From the NCBI GenBank assembly GCA_024362935.1, contig JANCRA010000012.1, forward strand, positions 7,874,001-7,938,000: a DNA stretch of 64,000 bases, read 5' to 3'. Each line of letters opens with the position of its first letter. Within the stretch, counting starts at the first letter, position 1. The position numbers were made by a program, and so were the translations under genes. Positions 41,501 through 53,252 of this stretch are shown piece by piece. Under the pieces are notes generated by a model. The model was not told the origin of the DNA. It saw nothing but the letters and a program-made list of their open reading frames with translations, and searched no databases. This DNA comes from Setophaga petechia. Taxonomy: Eukaryota; Chordata; Aves; Passeriformes; Parulidae.

Positions 41501-44500
41501 CCCGCTCCTCTGGGCACAGCAGTTCTGCTCTGGTACTGCACTAGCAAAAGGAGGAGTACTTCCAGATCTGCTCATCTCTTGCCCTTGGAAATGAGAGAGA
41601 TGCAACAGCAAGAGCTGATGAACTGCAGAAGACAGCTCAGGGTAAGACATGAATCAAGGCAATTGCTATAGTATTCAAATACTACCAATATTTAACTTTT
41701 CTATTAGAATAAAGTAATCGATGGCTTATGAACAATGGCACTGCTCACAGCAACATATCAGTCCTAACAACATGAAGTTATTTAATGACACTAAGGTCAC
41801 CTTCATGCTTTTATGACTCTCAGCTTGAAGGAAAGAAGACAGTCAGAAAAGAACAAACAACCCAATGCTAACTTTGACATCCACCCATTTAATAGAAGTG
41901 TTGTCAGTTCAAGATGGATTTAAAGTTCAAATTATTGGCACCTTCAAGTAGGCCTAAGTTAAAACTTGTTATTTGGTGAACCAAGAGCAGGAGTGCTAAA
42001 ACTATGAAAAGATACCTAGAGAACTATCCAGTGTTGCTAAGAAAGGGAGATTGGTCAGTCTTTGTAGGGTTCTTGCACAGAAAAAGTATTTAGGAGAAGG
42101 AACAGGAGAGAATTTCTTATGAGCAAACAGAAATTAAAAAGCTTCTTCCATTGGCACATGCCAGCAATCAATTCAGTAGGTGTTTCTCAGAGCAGCACTC
42201 ACCAGAACACATTCCCTATTTACAAGGCCACAGCAGTGGCAACACAACCTGTGTAACCCCAGGCAGGTTCTTCTGCTCATTCCAACTTAGAATGCATGCC
42301 CCTGTATTCCCAAAGAAAGGCAGCAAAGCAGAAGAGCTGTGGCTAAACACAAACACATACCTAATACTTCCAGCTGCTGGAAAACAATCTTTTTCCAAAG
42401 TAATTATATGCATAGACACATTAAAACCACAATCATCAGTTCTGCTTCCCTTTCAAGGGAAGCAACAGTCCAGAAAACCACGTGCGTGAGGCTCCAAACA
42501 AATGAAAAGGGAAACAAAAGGCTTGAAAACTCTTGCCATAGGGCTCCCACTTACGGCACCAAGTTTCTAGAACTATTTAATTTTGTCTAGACTATGAAAA
42601 TATGGGTGATGTCAAGGTGACTTTAATTTTAGCTGCACATTTTTGTTTACACAGCAGGTTCTCCACCATTTCTGGCATCTCCTGGTTCTGTGTCTGGAGA
42701 TTGACAGCCACTTCACTCCTGCCTCAGAGACAACTGAGCATGCAGCTGCATGTGCTTGGCTGGCTGTTCCTTAGATTAGAGGGCTCCTCAAAGCCACCAC
42801 TTGAGATGAGACTTGTGGAAATTAGACCTTCCCAAATACAGTGCTGAAAAGACACCAGAAAGTTCTAGAACTGACACCTGAAGCAATTGTCAGGCCTTCA
42901 GGGAGAAGAAAGGGAATCCTTACTTGCCTCTGAAGACTGTTCAGCCTTGCAGTGTCTGACAGCCCCTGTGCTAAAAGCATCAGGTATTCCTACCTGGAAA
43001 ATTTTTTTGGCTGGAAGTTGTCTTGTCACTCAGGAGTAGTAGAATATGCTTGTTGCTATAGAACACTCACAAAGGATGAGCCCCAAGGTCAGTGCCAGGT
43101 GGTCCAGGAAAACATCAGCTCTAATGAGAAGCAAGAAGCCATTCAGATTAGTCACAGAGGACAAACCTCCTCCAGAGAGCTGCTCCCTTGCTGAATTACA
43201 CTGGAAAAATCAAGGAGGAGGGTGGAAGAAAAGTTCAGGCAGAGAAGCTGGGTTGACAACTCCTGAATACACACAATTAAAAAACCCATCTACAGAGGAG
43301 GGGGGAAAAACCCCTGAGTGACAACTAAAGGACCAGCCCAAGGTAAAGGCAAAAAGTTGCATTTATCAATAAACATATTTTTTTTTAATTAAATTTACAC
43401 AACTGCTTCAGTGTCTGAGCTCACCAGCACACAGCCTCAAGAAATTATGCCAGAACTCCAAAGAAAGTCAACCCAGGTGCAATCCCTAGGGCACTCATGA
43501 GGACTTCAAACAAGAATTTGTGGTTTGAAAGGGAGGAACACAAAAGGAAGTCTGTCCCCAACTCCAGATGAGGCAGACACCCTTACTGTTCAGCTGAGCA
43601 AGCGACCAAACCTGGGGGGAAGTGGGAACACACTGGCCAGCCCCAAGGCTGAAAGCATGCTGTGGCCCATCCACAGCCAGCTGGAGGGGGAGAGGGGCTC
43701 TGGGGTCACTGTGTGGCATTTCATCTGTGCCAGCAGCATGGCTAGAAAGGATTGTGAAGGAAGGAGGGACAGACTGTCTGAGCTAAGAAACCTAAATTCA
43801 GTGACTGGGTACATAAAAACCAAAATAAGAAACCACCTATGAAAAAATCTCCTTCAAAACATGCATTTACTTTGAATAAATTCTTTACAAAACCAGTCTA
43901 AATCTGACAACAAATCAGAGGAAGATCAGAAATGCAAAGAAGAGAAATGTGTGCTTTTAAATCTTCATTTCTACAACTATCATGTGCAAAATACATTTTA
44001 GAAGAGTTTGCACCCAAGTTGCATCAAAAGACTTACAGAGAGTTTAGCTAAAGTAATCAGATGGCTCCAGACTCATCCAGAGCTGTGTTAGACAAGATCT
44101 CTACAACAGAATTAACAACTGCTTCTTTTGATACTTGTTCACAGGCATAATCATTGCAAAGAAAAGCCCAAAGGTGGAACTCTGCTCTCCTGATGTTCAT
44201 CAGTAACTGGTTTCAGGCTTCCAGCAGCTCAATGCAAACCCATGCTCTTCACAAGCTTCACACCAGAAACACTGATTAAACAGGTCAGATGTGAAAGTCC
44301 ACTGACGAAGACCCAAAAAGCAATTTTGCAAACAAAGCTATCCACCAGGATATACCTCTGTGGTGCCAGCATGCCACACAGCCACAGTTTCTCACTTTGA
44401 GTCCAACCATCTTAAATAGGAATCACCAATTTTCAGAACTTCTGTAGGACTTGCAACCCAAAAGCTTACCATATTTGAATGTAATAATCCCTAAGATTCT

Positions 44501-45473
44501 TAAAATACTATTTTTTAAAAAATTAGTGTATTTTAAAATAAGATATATTCTATAAAATTCCCCTTAAGAGCATACATCTACTGTAACTAATCTTGAAGTC
44601 TACTGATAATGAGATAAGGAAAAACATAATTTAAAAGACCTCCTCTTTTCAGCACCTCCTTTCAGTGATTCTTTTTCTTTTTTCATTGCTTCTCAGAATA
44701 TAATTGGCAAAGTACAAATTAGTACGCTCAGAAAAAAAATTAGGTGCAAGTTCTGACAGTGCAGGGCACGAGACAGCAGCCAGCACCTCGAATCTGCTGC
44801 TTGGACTGTCCCCAGACACCCTGACTTGTGCCTCTGCTGACAGGACTGGTGCAAACTTCAGCCAAACAGGTCACACAGACCCAGGAGCTCCAGCTGAACG
44901 ATTTGCTGTCTCTCACATCACAGTAAATGGATGCTACTACTGCTTCCTGTAGCAAACAAAGCATTCTGAAAATAAGCCCACCCACAGTGCCCACATGAAT
45001 TTTTCAAGGTAAGGGAACACTTGTGTTTAACACTACAAGCTTCCTTCAAGTTGCCTTTTTATCAGGAGTAAGACCAGAATTTCAATTTTATGTCACCTAT
45101 GAAATGGATGTTTTCTATATTTTTCCAAAATATAAAAGATAATCCAACAGGGATTATATTTTAACAGAACAGTTTGACCAAGTACAGGGAAAATTATTTT
45201 AGAAAAATTCCCATATTTTAAAGACAGAAAATAAATTCAAGGCTTATGAACTATGGGAATTAATTTCTTTCTTAAGTTAAATAAAAACAATAGCAAAAAA
45301 GCCAAAACACCTCCCTTATGACTTTAAAGAATGTCCAGAAGAATCAAAAATCCCAACATTTTCTTGGATATAACTCTGTGTACTCAGTATTTTATTCTGA
45401 AATGGTCACTAAATATAAGGTAGCAACATTCCTGTGCAAATTGATGATTTTTGTATTACACCATCAGACAAAA

Positions 45474-45518
45474 CATTAATGGAGTCAGTGCATTAATGGA
45501 GTCACTGTGATGTGACAG
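45474..45518. repeat. Short direct repeat with adjoining small hairpin
   Basis: CATTAATGGAGTCA occurs at 45474-45487 and again at 45491-45504. It runs into a small inverted repeat, TCACTGT/ACAGTGA, that ends near 45520. This is a minor local duplication in intron 1. Confidence 0.55.
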
Positions 45519-46114
45519 TGAACTGAGCATAGTACTGTGTATCCTGTCCAAGGCACACAAAATTAGAGGACTTCAAAATATACAGTTTTTAATCTTAAAT
45601 TAATCCTGGTACCCCGAAAGATTTCAGCTCCAATCAGAAGCTAATGTATCCTTCCAGATGCTTTTGCCCAAGAATAGATTAATCTCCTAAAATACAGAGA
45701 TTCAATCCTGAGCACACACAGTAATGTCAGTACCTTTAGGTCCTGGAAGCTTGGGTGACCATCTGTGGGCAGTGACACACAAGAATCAATTGCAACAACC
45801 CAGAAATTTCTCTCCATCTCTACTGCCAGCTTATACTAACAAACCACTGTCTCCAGAGGTAAAAATAGCTATAAACCTCTGGACTGAAAATTACAAGCAT
45901 CCGTCAAAAGCAGCACAGCATATTTGGGGGTTGAGGGTGACTCCAAAATGTACCAAGGTATAAACTCCTTTAAAAAAACCTGGTGGACACTCAGTTATAA
46001 AAACAGACTGAAGCTTCTGAGCTTCCCATATCAGGTTGCTGAGGGAGGATAAGAAGATTAATCTGGTTTTCCAAGATAAAAATACACTGAAAAAATACCT
46101 GAAAAAGCCCAGTC

Positions 46115-46119
<5 letters not shown>

Positions 46120-46146
<27 letters not shown>
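46120..46146. repeat. 27-base A run
   Basis: The longest homopolymer in the window. No retroposed gene, LINE or SINE body is recognisable on its 5' side, so it cannot be assigned to a retrotransposition event. Other A or T runs of 13-16 occur at 2871-2885, 10135-10148, 17565-17580, 55261-55273 and 55492-55505. Confidence 0.9.
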
Positions 46147-46148
<2 letters not shown>

Positions 46149-49100
46149 TAATAAAAACCAGCACACATATCCTAACCTTTCATAGGCAACATGTCATACC
46201 AGGTATCTTCTAGTATTTCCACAGCATATCTAGTAGTCCAGATTATATGGCAGACCTTTTTTAACCACTTCAAATATCATACAGAGTTTGCACTACACGA
46301 TGCAAGTCCTTTGGATAAATTTGGTTATTTCTGTCATTTGGCACTGAACCTTATTGTCAATAGAAGCCAACCCCACCAGGGGAGCCACAACCATATGCCA
46401 GAACCTTTCACTCCTGCCTAATTTTGTGTACAGTCTTGTTTCCTCTGCTCAGAAAATGACCTACATATGTAGTCAAAAGATGCTACCAGATGCACTACAT
46501 ATGTCAGATTCAAATATAGCCTTTCAAAAAAATACTAGAGACATTTTGAGCACACTGAGCAGTAAGCTTAGATTGTGAAGAAACCTCATGTATGAAAGGA
46601 GTAAAGGAGAAGATAAGGCACCTAACCAGGCAGGTCCCCACTGCACTGCAGATTCAGTAACATACACATTCTGTAATCCTAAGTAAAACTCTGCTTTCAT
46701 GAGAGCTTGGGTAATGTGTGCATTAAGTAATGCCTAAGCCACACATTCAGCAAGAAAACAAAACCTGAACAGCTGATCATTATTTGAGCACCATTTATTC
46801 TGCATGCCAAACAAGACAGGAGTATCTAATTATCCAGCTAATGATTGCACATCAAGACAGAGATCAGTGATGGAGGAGCAAGCTCAACACTGTCACTTCC
46901 TGAACTCTGCTCAAACTGCTTTCCTTCCACAGGTGGCATGAAAGTGTTCTTGAAAAAGTAACCTGAACAGCTCACTCCCTGAAGCACCATGCCAACACCC
47001 ACCTACACCAGCTGTATGCTTTAAACCTTCAGCATCCCCAGATGACAGAAGGATAAACAACACCCATTGCAGACAGATGAGCTGTTGGCAAACCATGGCC
47101 AAAAGGTTCAGCAAATTAGGACATTGGACCGATCACAGCCTAAGAGAGAAGTGATTTTGCAAACATGGCTGTTTATTATTATCCTTTCTAGTCTCTGGTT
47201 TCTCCCCAGTGAGTACCCTTCCCACTCTTGCCTTCCTGCTCAAGACAGCAAGTGTTCAGTAGAAATACCTCTCATCTCCAGTCATGCCTAGTTCCTGCTT
47301 TTACTGTTTCAGTTCTGGCCTGACCTCAGGCTTTGGGACAGACCAAATATGAGCCAAGTGAAGAGCCCAGCCTTCCTCTCAGGCACAGCAGCCAAACTAC
47401 AGCAGCCAACACCAGAGCAGGAGGCCTTCACCATTATCAGATGCCAAAGGTCCAAACACAGTTTGAACCAATGACTTCTTTACCTAGCTAAGCTCATACT
47501 AAGTGTTACCAAGCTCATGCAATCCAATTTCCTAAATGTTCGGATTTTGCCCCCATTTGCTGTAAGGAATATCTGTCCAAGTGCTGCACTCCTGACATCT
47601 GGCTCAGACAAATTCCTAAAGAGTCCAGGGCACCAGAACTGCTTGGAAATGGGCAGATGGGAGTGAATAACAGCCATAACCTTGTTCTTAAGCCATTTAG
47701 CCTGCAACTGTCATGAACTATGTATTTAGAAATTCACATCTGAAAAGATTGAAGGATATTCTAAGCTCATGCTGAACATGTTTTCCCTTTTTATGCATTC
47801 TCTACATTTTGTATTAATACTGAGGGAAAGAGGGACAGAAAGGGAATATAACGGTTTCCACTATAAAAATCTATTCAACATTTACAATAAAAGAGGATTT
47901 AGGCTTGTCCTTGATAGAAAGTCTTTAATTCCAGAAACATCTCATCCTGTAATGGCTGTAGGAAAAGGACAGTTTTTCCATTTCAAAACAGCTCTAAGGA
48001 AAATGGTAAAAAATGGACAAGACATACAAATGAGAGATGTTCCTCATTTCAGCATATATCCTCTGGTTTTCAGCCTTGAAAGTTTAACTTTATTCCTTTA
48101 TAAATCACAGTCACAAGAAAAAGAGCCATTTTCTCACACAGACAAAATTAACACAGATCTACCCTGCAACCAGCAAGGGCAGAAGGAACATCACCACATC
48201 TGCCTTTACAGCACCACAGTACTGATCATAACACAGGAATTCACCTCGTAAATGCAAAAAAACCCATATGTACCTGGAGCAGATCTTTTGATGGGCAATT
48301 TGCAGAGAGCTACAGGAAAGAAACCTAAGAAATGTATAAAATTATACACAGTTAAGAAGTTTTTACTGGTTTTCAGGTAGGAAAGCATTCGTAACACTAC
48401 ACCACTGCACCCTCACATTTCAGCACTTTGTATTATTGCTGAAGTGTCACATTACTGAACAGACTTCTCACACCAACACTAGGAAGCTCTGGCTCACTTT
48501 GGGCAGTAAAATGATAGTCAGAAGTCTCCAGGAGATGAAAGGGAAGAAAAAACTTCTACCAATTTCTAATGCCTTCATTAAATTATCCAGGCTCCCTCTG
48601 GTGGGGGATTTAATGTAGAGACTGTTCCTGTTTGCTATATGAGAACAGCTTTGAACCACAACAGGTTTTTTTCTTTTGTAAAACAAACCGTGTTACAACT
48701 GGACTCTGCAGTTCCTGGAGTCTCTTGTCACGCTTAATCACAGCAACCTGAAGTAAAGCTTTGTTTCTGGCTCTGAGCTACATCACATAAAGAAGAGCAG
48801 TCAGTGATTTAAAAAAAAAAAATTTAAAAGCTACAACATCACATTTTTAAAACACAAATTATTGTCTTTGTGCTCCAAAATCCCCAGAATATTTCTCCTT
48901 TCTTACTTCAGCTCTCCAGAGTCCCAGCAGAACCACCACCTCTGCCCCTGATGTGGACAGAGGCCAAAGAAAGATTGCTCTCCCCAGGGCACACAAGAGA
49001 TCCAGGGCTCCTAGTTTTCATTTCTGGTTATATATTGATTATATTAAGTCCCAGGTCTCATATCTCTCCAATAATCTGAATATCATTTATTTGCACTATG

Positions 49101-50637
49101 GTCAGACAATTCCAACATGCCTATGTATCTCTCTACAAAACACACACACAGGAGTCAAGCAAACCATACATCCATTTCATTTCTCTACAGCCCTTAAAGT
49201 TGTCCTTGTAACCACTTACAGTAAAGGAACATGACAAGCTTTACAAACACAGAAAGACATCACATTTGGTATTTTTAGTATCTACCACTAAATATATGTA
49301 CTACATATTGCCATCAAAATTCCTGTTATCCATGCAATCTCATAGTCAAATTTAGTTTTGCCTCCTGAACCTCATTACCAATATTATCAACATTCTGCAG
49401 TCTAAAGTCTTGAAATAAACAGCAAACATGCAGAGAGGTAGCATTCAAAAGAAAAAAAATAAAAAAAGAACCATCCAGCTTGAGGTAGGAAAACTGCAAC
49501 CCAGTGTTGCTGTATGGGAAAACCAGCATGAGCCTTTCCATGGATGGAGACAATTTTGTTTCTGACAGCTCTTATTATGACTCACTAACTTTTCTTCCTT
49601 AATAAGGCCACAATTTGCATCAGAGAAAGTGTCTATAACAAGCCTGAGGACTCAGAAAATTATCCAACAACTAAGAAACATAACTTTGCTACACAGACAA
49701 AAACAATCTTAGTTCTCAATTTGTCCTTGTGCTTTCAGATAGAAGGGGATGCATGACTATGCCTACTATAGTCCAAGAATTCTGATACAGCCTATCTTAG
49801 ATGATGAGTATAATTCAATTACTGCCAGATAGGATGGCAGCTGAAGCTGAAGAGCAACTCAGACTTGAGGGCTATTTAGGATACAGTCGGTGCAGAAACC
49901 AGTCTCATAGGTCAGAGAAAACAGTCCTCATCACTGCGAGTTCCTTGGGACAACTACAAAGTTTTACGAGAACCCACTGCTTGTAACCTATACAGGAAGG
50001 CAAATAAAAAGCAGCAATTCAAGTTCAGTATGTCATTAATGAAATCCAAAGCCTTCCAAAGCAAGCGTTAACTTATTCAGACCAGGGAGATTACGACCTC
50101 GTTTTGCCCCAGAGGCATTCCTTTAGTGCCCAAGTAAAGCTATGCTGGGAACCAGTAGAGAGGGATTTACAGTTCAGAAAGACAGGCGTGATCTCCTCGC
50201 CCCTGACTTCCCAGAACCCCCTCAAATGCAAAGCCTTCGGCGTGCGGTGTGGACACTGACAGACCACCCTAAACATGAAACTGCAGGAAGGATGTGAGAC
50301 CATTCTCCTCGTACAGAAAACGGACAACTCTCCCAGCAACGGGGCAGGACTACACCACCTGTAGTAAAATGGAAGAGGGCAAGCACACAACCCCGTCCCC
50401 TTGCACACCGCGTGCGATGGCCATGGGACCCCGCCCGGACCTCGCTCCCCTCGCCAGCTCCCCAGCCTTGCGCACTCCGGGACTACTCCGCCTTCTGCTT
50501 CACCGCAAGGGGTTTGCGGGCGGGCAGGGACGGGCGATTCCCGGCTCGGTTAAACCTGCCCCGGGGGAGCACTACCCCCGCCGGGCAGGAGCCGGGTCCG
50601 CGGGGGAGGGAGCCGGGCGGGGCGGTGCGGCACTCAC

Positions 50638-51184
50638 CGATGCCCAGCCCCACCACCACGCGTCCCGCCAGCAGCGTCTCCTTGTCGCGGGCGGCGGCCA
50701 GCACGCCGGAGCCCGCCGTGAAGAGGCCGCTGGCCAGCAGGATGCAGGGCCGCCGGCCGCACAGCCCGTTCAGGACGCCGCCGGCCAGGGCGGACAGGGC
50801 GGCGGCGCCCACCGTGCTGGAGACGAGCAGCTCCTGCCAGAGCGCGTCCAGGTTGAGCTCCCTCTTGAGGAGGAGCAGCGCCCCCGACACCACGCCGGTG
50901 TCGTAGCCGAAGAGGAAGCCCCCCAGGGCGGAGAAGACCGACACCACGTAGACGAAGCCGGGGGTCTCGTCCTGCTGAAACTGGCGCCGCGCCGCCCGCT
51001 CCAGCTCTGCGCCCGACGCCGCGCTGTTGAGGCTGGAGCAGGACTCGGCGGCGATGAGGCTCCGCTCGCCCGCCGCCGCGCCCGAGCCGGCGGACCCGTC
51101 CGCCTGCCGCCGCCTCTTCTCGCCCATCAGGTTGCTCAGGCTCCGCAGCGTGTACTCCACATTATCGCTGGCCTTGCGGGACAT
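50638..51184 (-). CDS. SLC2A13: SLC2A13 exon 1 (start codon and residues 1-182)
   Basis: First coding exon of the proton/myo-inositol symporter HMIT (GLUT13), a 12-helix major-facilitator transporter of neurons and other cells. The start was chosen because MSRKAS and the following YTLRSL match the vertebrate N-terminus. Residues 1-75 are cytoplasmic, with an Arg-rich KRRR cluster at 23-26 and a Leu-Ile pair at 43-44; mammalian HMIT is known to carry Arg-type retention and di-leucine-type trafficking signals here. Membrane helices follow at about 77-103, 118-141, 146-166 and from 172. Visible sugar-porter motifs are [10 protein letters not shown] (92-101), GRR (143-145) and [10 protein letters not shown] (174-183). 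Asp95 aligns with the proton-coupling Asp27 of bacterial XylE and Arg175 with its partner Arg133, consistent with H+ coupling. The exon ends in phase 1 before a consensus GTGAGTG donor (50631-50637). The Gly-rich N-terminal tract is shorter than I recall for human. Confidence 0.97.
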
Positions 51185-51214
51185 GGGACGGCCGCGGCGG
51201 CTCCCTCCCCGACC

Positions 51215-51240
51215 GGGGGAGGGCAGGGGGCTGAGGCGGG
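51215..51240 (+). other. G-quadruplex motif just upstream of the ATG
   Basis: Four G runs (51215-51219, 51221-51223, 51226-51230, 51238-51240) are separated by loops of 1, 2 and 7 bases, satisfying the G3+N1-7 rule. It lies 31-56 bp upstream of the start codon on the template strand, so the 5' UTR RNA would be C-rich. A second motif of the same kind is at 50509-50534 in the start of intron 1. Confidence 0.5.
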
Positions 51241-51461
51241 CGGCTGCCGGACTACTCGGAGTACGGCGGCGGGGCTGCCGCCGCTGCCGACGCTGCCCGT
51301 CCTCAGCGCGCCCGCCCCTCTCGGGCCGCGCTCAGCTGGGTCGCATCGTCCCCCCCGCCGCCGGGCGGACTTGAGGGGAAGTTGCCGCCGCTCCCAGCGC
51401 CCGGGCGGAGCTGGAGGCGGAGGCAGGCGGGGACAGCGCCGAGCGCGGCCCGGCGGGCGCA

Positions 51462-51470
51462 GGGGCGGGC
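51462..51470 (+). promoter_or_regulatory. GC box (Sp/KLF site)
   Basis: GGGGCGGGC on the plus strand, about 280 bp upstream of the ATG, matches the Sp1 core. A second GC box on the opposite strand is at 51311-51318 (CCCGCCCC). GC boxes are expected by chance in a CpG island, so functional weight is modest. Confidence 0.45.
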
Positions 51471-51525
51471 TCGGCCGCCCCTCACCCCCCCCGCCGCTCG
51501 CGGCCCGGAGCAGGCGCGGCCCGGA

Positions 51526-51536
51526 GCGCCTGCGCA
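51526..51536 (-). promoter_or_regulatory. NRF1-like binding site
   Basis: On the minus strand this reads TGCGCAGGCGC, a close match to the NRF1 consensus TGCGCANGCGC. It lies about 345 bp upstream of the SLC2A13 ATG inside the CpG island. Site recognition is by eye; occupancy is unknown. Confidence 0.5.
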
Positions 51537-52177
51537 CGGAGCGCCCCCGCCGCGCTCGCTCGCGGGCGGCGGGGTTGGCGGTGGTGCTGGGGCCGGGAAG
51601 GAAGTCGGGAGGGAAGCCGGGAAGGAGGCCCTGGGCGGGTGGGCGCCACGCAAGCCCTGGGGGCTGGTCCCCGAGCCCGCGGAGCTGTTCCCGCTGCCCC
51701 CGTCTGCATGAGGAGTAGGGGCCGCCGGCCGAGGCTGCCCCCCGCGCTGTGTCCGCGCTGCCTGGGGAGCGCTGTCCGGGTGCCGGGCGCGTAAGGATCG
51801 CGGTTTGCTTAATAACTGGGTCGTTTGAACGGAGACAGCGTTCTGCGTCCGCTCGTTTGTAATTTTCTGCAGCACGGGGTGACACTGCTGTGCTGCTGAG
51901 CACGGAAGTAGCGGGTTTTCACGGCTCGGATCTCCCGGCTCTCTTCGTCCAAGCTCACTTGCGGGGACCATTTCACATCGTTAGTGTCGATTTACTGTCC
52001 CGCCTCCCCTGTTCTCCCTGTTTTCAGGGTGTTGAACGAGAAGGGCCCTGGGGCTGCGCAGCTCCAAGAGCCCCTTCGGCGCTGCTGCCCTGGCTGTCGC
52101 TGCCGGGGCTCCGAGCGAGTCTGCCCGCCCTGTCCCTGCCCGGAGCCGGCGCTGCTGCCTCAGAGCGCGGCGAGAGC

Positions 52178-52330
52178 GCTGGAACGAGCTGACCAGGGAC
52201 GTGGCTCCCTGGAGACACTGAAAACCCACCTGAACGTAACCTGTGTAACCTGCTGTAGCTAACTCTGTCTTAGCGGGGGCGTTGAATGATCTCCAGAGGT
52301 CCTTTCCAGCCCTAACAATTCTGTGATTCT
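52178..52330 (+). mobile_element. CR1 LINE 3' end fragment near the promoter
   Basis: GGAACGAGCTGACCAGGGAC, CTGGAGACACTGAAAACCCA, ATGATCTCCAGAGGTCC and the terminal CAATTCTGTGATTCTG match the CR1 3' UTR. It is about 150 bp, plus orientation, about 1 kb upstream of the SLC2A13 ATG at the edge of the CpG island. Confidence 0.82.
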
Positions 52331-53252
52331 GTTCCAATAAAAGGGGAAATTGCCAGCAGTTGTTCAGAGGGGGACAGGTTTCTTACCATATAGGAGCAGA
52401 GTTTGGAGCTTGTTCTCGTGTTTGTGCTCGAAGTAGAGCATCGTGTTTTGCTAATTCCACCTTTAACCAGTCTTTTTGGGGATTTTTCACCGGGATGCAG
52501 AGTCTGGTGGATCCTGTCAGCAGGGAGAGGTGCCCGGCTCCATGAGGACCCAGGCAAGCTTTGCTGCCAGTGTGCATGGAAGGGCCTTCCAGATGCAATG
52601 CATTTTTGGAGAAAAGTATATGTCATCACAATATTATAATTTGTACTTCTTGTATGTTGGCATGTATATGGATAAGACAAAATTTTCCTTCTGACTTAAC
52701 TGTCTTCTGTAGAGATTCTCATAATGAGGCCAGCCAGTACCCAGAGAATTTTGGTAATTAACTGGATCAGTTACCAGCCCACACCTTGTAAGCAGTACTA
52801 GTCATAGCCATGTGAATTTAAAAATTAGAAGAGGGAGCAAAGTCCAACATGGCCAGCTGCACACAGTCTCTTTGGTGGTTTGCCTCTGCCTCAAAGCAAG
52901 CTGTGACATACTGATACTGGTCCAGATAATACCAACTAAATAAAATAGTGAGCTGTAGTTACTAAAATTAATTATAATACCAGTGTAATAATGTCTATAT
53001 AGGTAATCCAGTTAGAGAGAGATGTGGCAGTAGATTTCTAAATACAATAGGCCAGCTTGCATGTTTGAGCATGGGAGAAGCCTGAACTTGATAATAATTA
53101 AATGCATGTTAACATTCAGTTATTTTTAGTCAATATTTGGGTAACTGGGTATGATTGGCACAGGGCATTCCTTATTTTAGTAAAGACCAATAGGGGCCAA
53201 CCCAGTACGAAAGCGAGAAACAGTTCCAGGTTCTAGCATCAAGAATGAAGTG
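52331..53252. other. Upstream intergenic DNA, no feature seen
   Basis: AT-rich sequence between two CR1 copies, upstream of SLC2A13. Open frames here are short and lack recognisable domains. Confidence 0.6.

Larger units (their letters stand above)
23581..50637 (-). other. SLC2A13: SLC2A13 intron 1 (27.1 kb)
   Basis: Bounded by the exon 1 donor GTGAGTG and the exon 2 acceptor CCTGTAG. It is AT-rich, with many open frames of 60-160 codons that show no recognised domains. It holds an LTR cluster (23665-24880), a reverse-oriented LTR-like segment (26765-27066), CR1 scraps, an AT-rich hairpin/tandem block (35406-35525), short direct repeats near 45474 and a 27-base A run (46120-46146). Nothing in 27900-35400 or 35530-45470 stood out beyond ordinary intronic sequence. 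Confidence 0.93.
50390..51810 (-). promoter_or_regulatory. SLC2A13: CpG-island promoter and 5' UTR of SLC2A13
   Basis: GC content and CpG density jump abruptly from the AT-rich intron and fall again beyond about 51810, with a weaker shoulder to about 52180. The island covers exon 1, the start of intron 1 and about 600 bp upstream of the ATG at 51184. No TATA box stands out. GC boxes (51311-51318, 51462-51470) and an NRF1-like site (51526-51536) lie upstream of the ATG, as is usual for a dispersed CpG-island promoter. The transcription start cannot be fixed from sequence alone. Confidence 0.85.

Noticed and set aside
50483..50637. Continuation of the exon 1 frame past residue 183
   Set aside because: Homology stops exactly at a consensus GTGAGTG donor, and the following residues are intron translation.
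50294..51718. 474-codon plus-strand open frame across the CpG island
   Set aside because: It is antisense to SLC2A13 exon 1 and its promoter. Its Arg/Gly/Ala/Pro-rich product is what GC-rich DNA gives when stops are rare.
51136..51971. Minus-strand open frames of 222 and 255 codons upstream of exon 1
   Set aside because: They lie in other frames from the SLC2A13 start, are low-complexity Pro/Arg/Ala-rich and reflect CpG-island composition.
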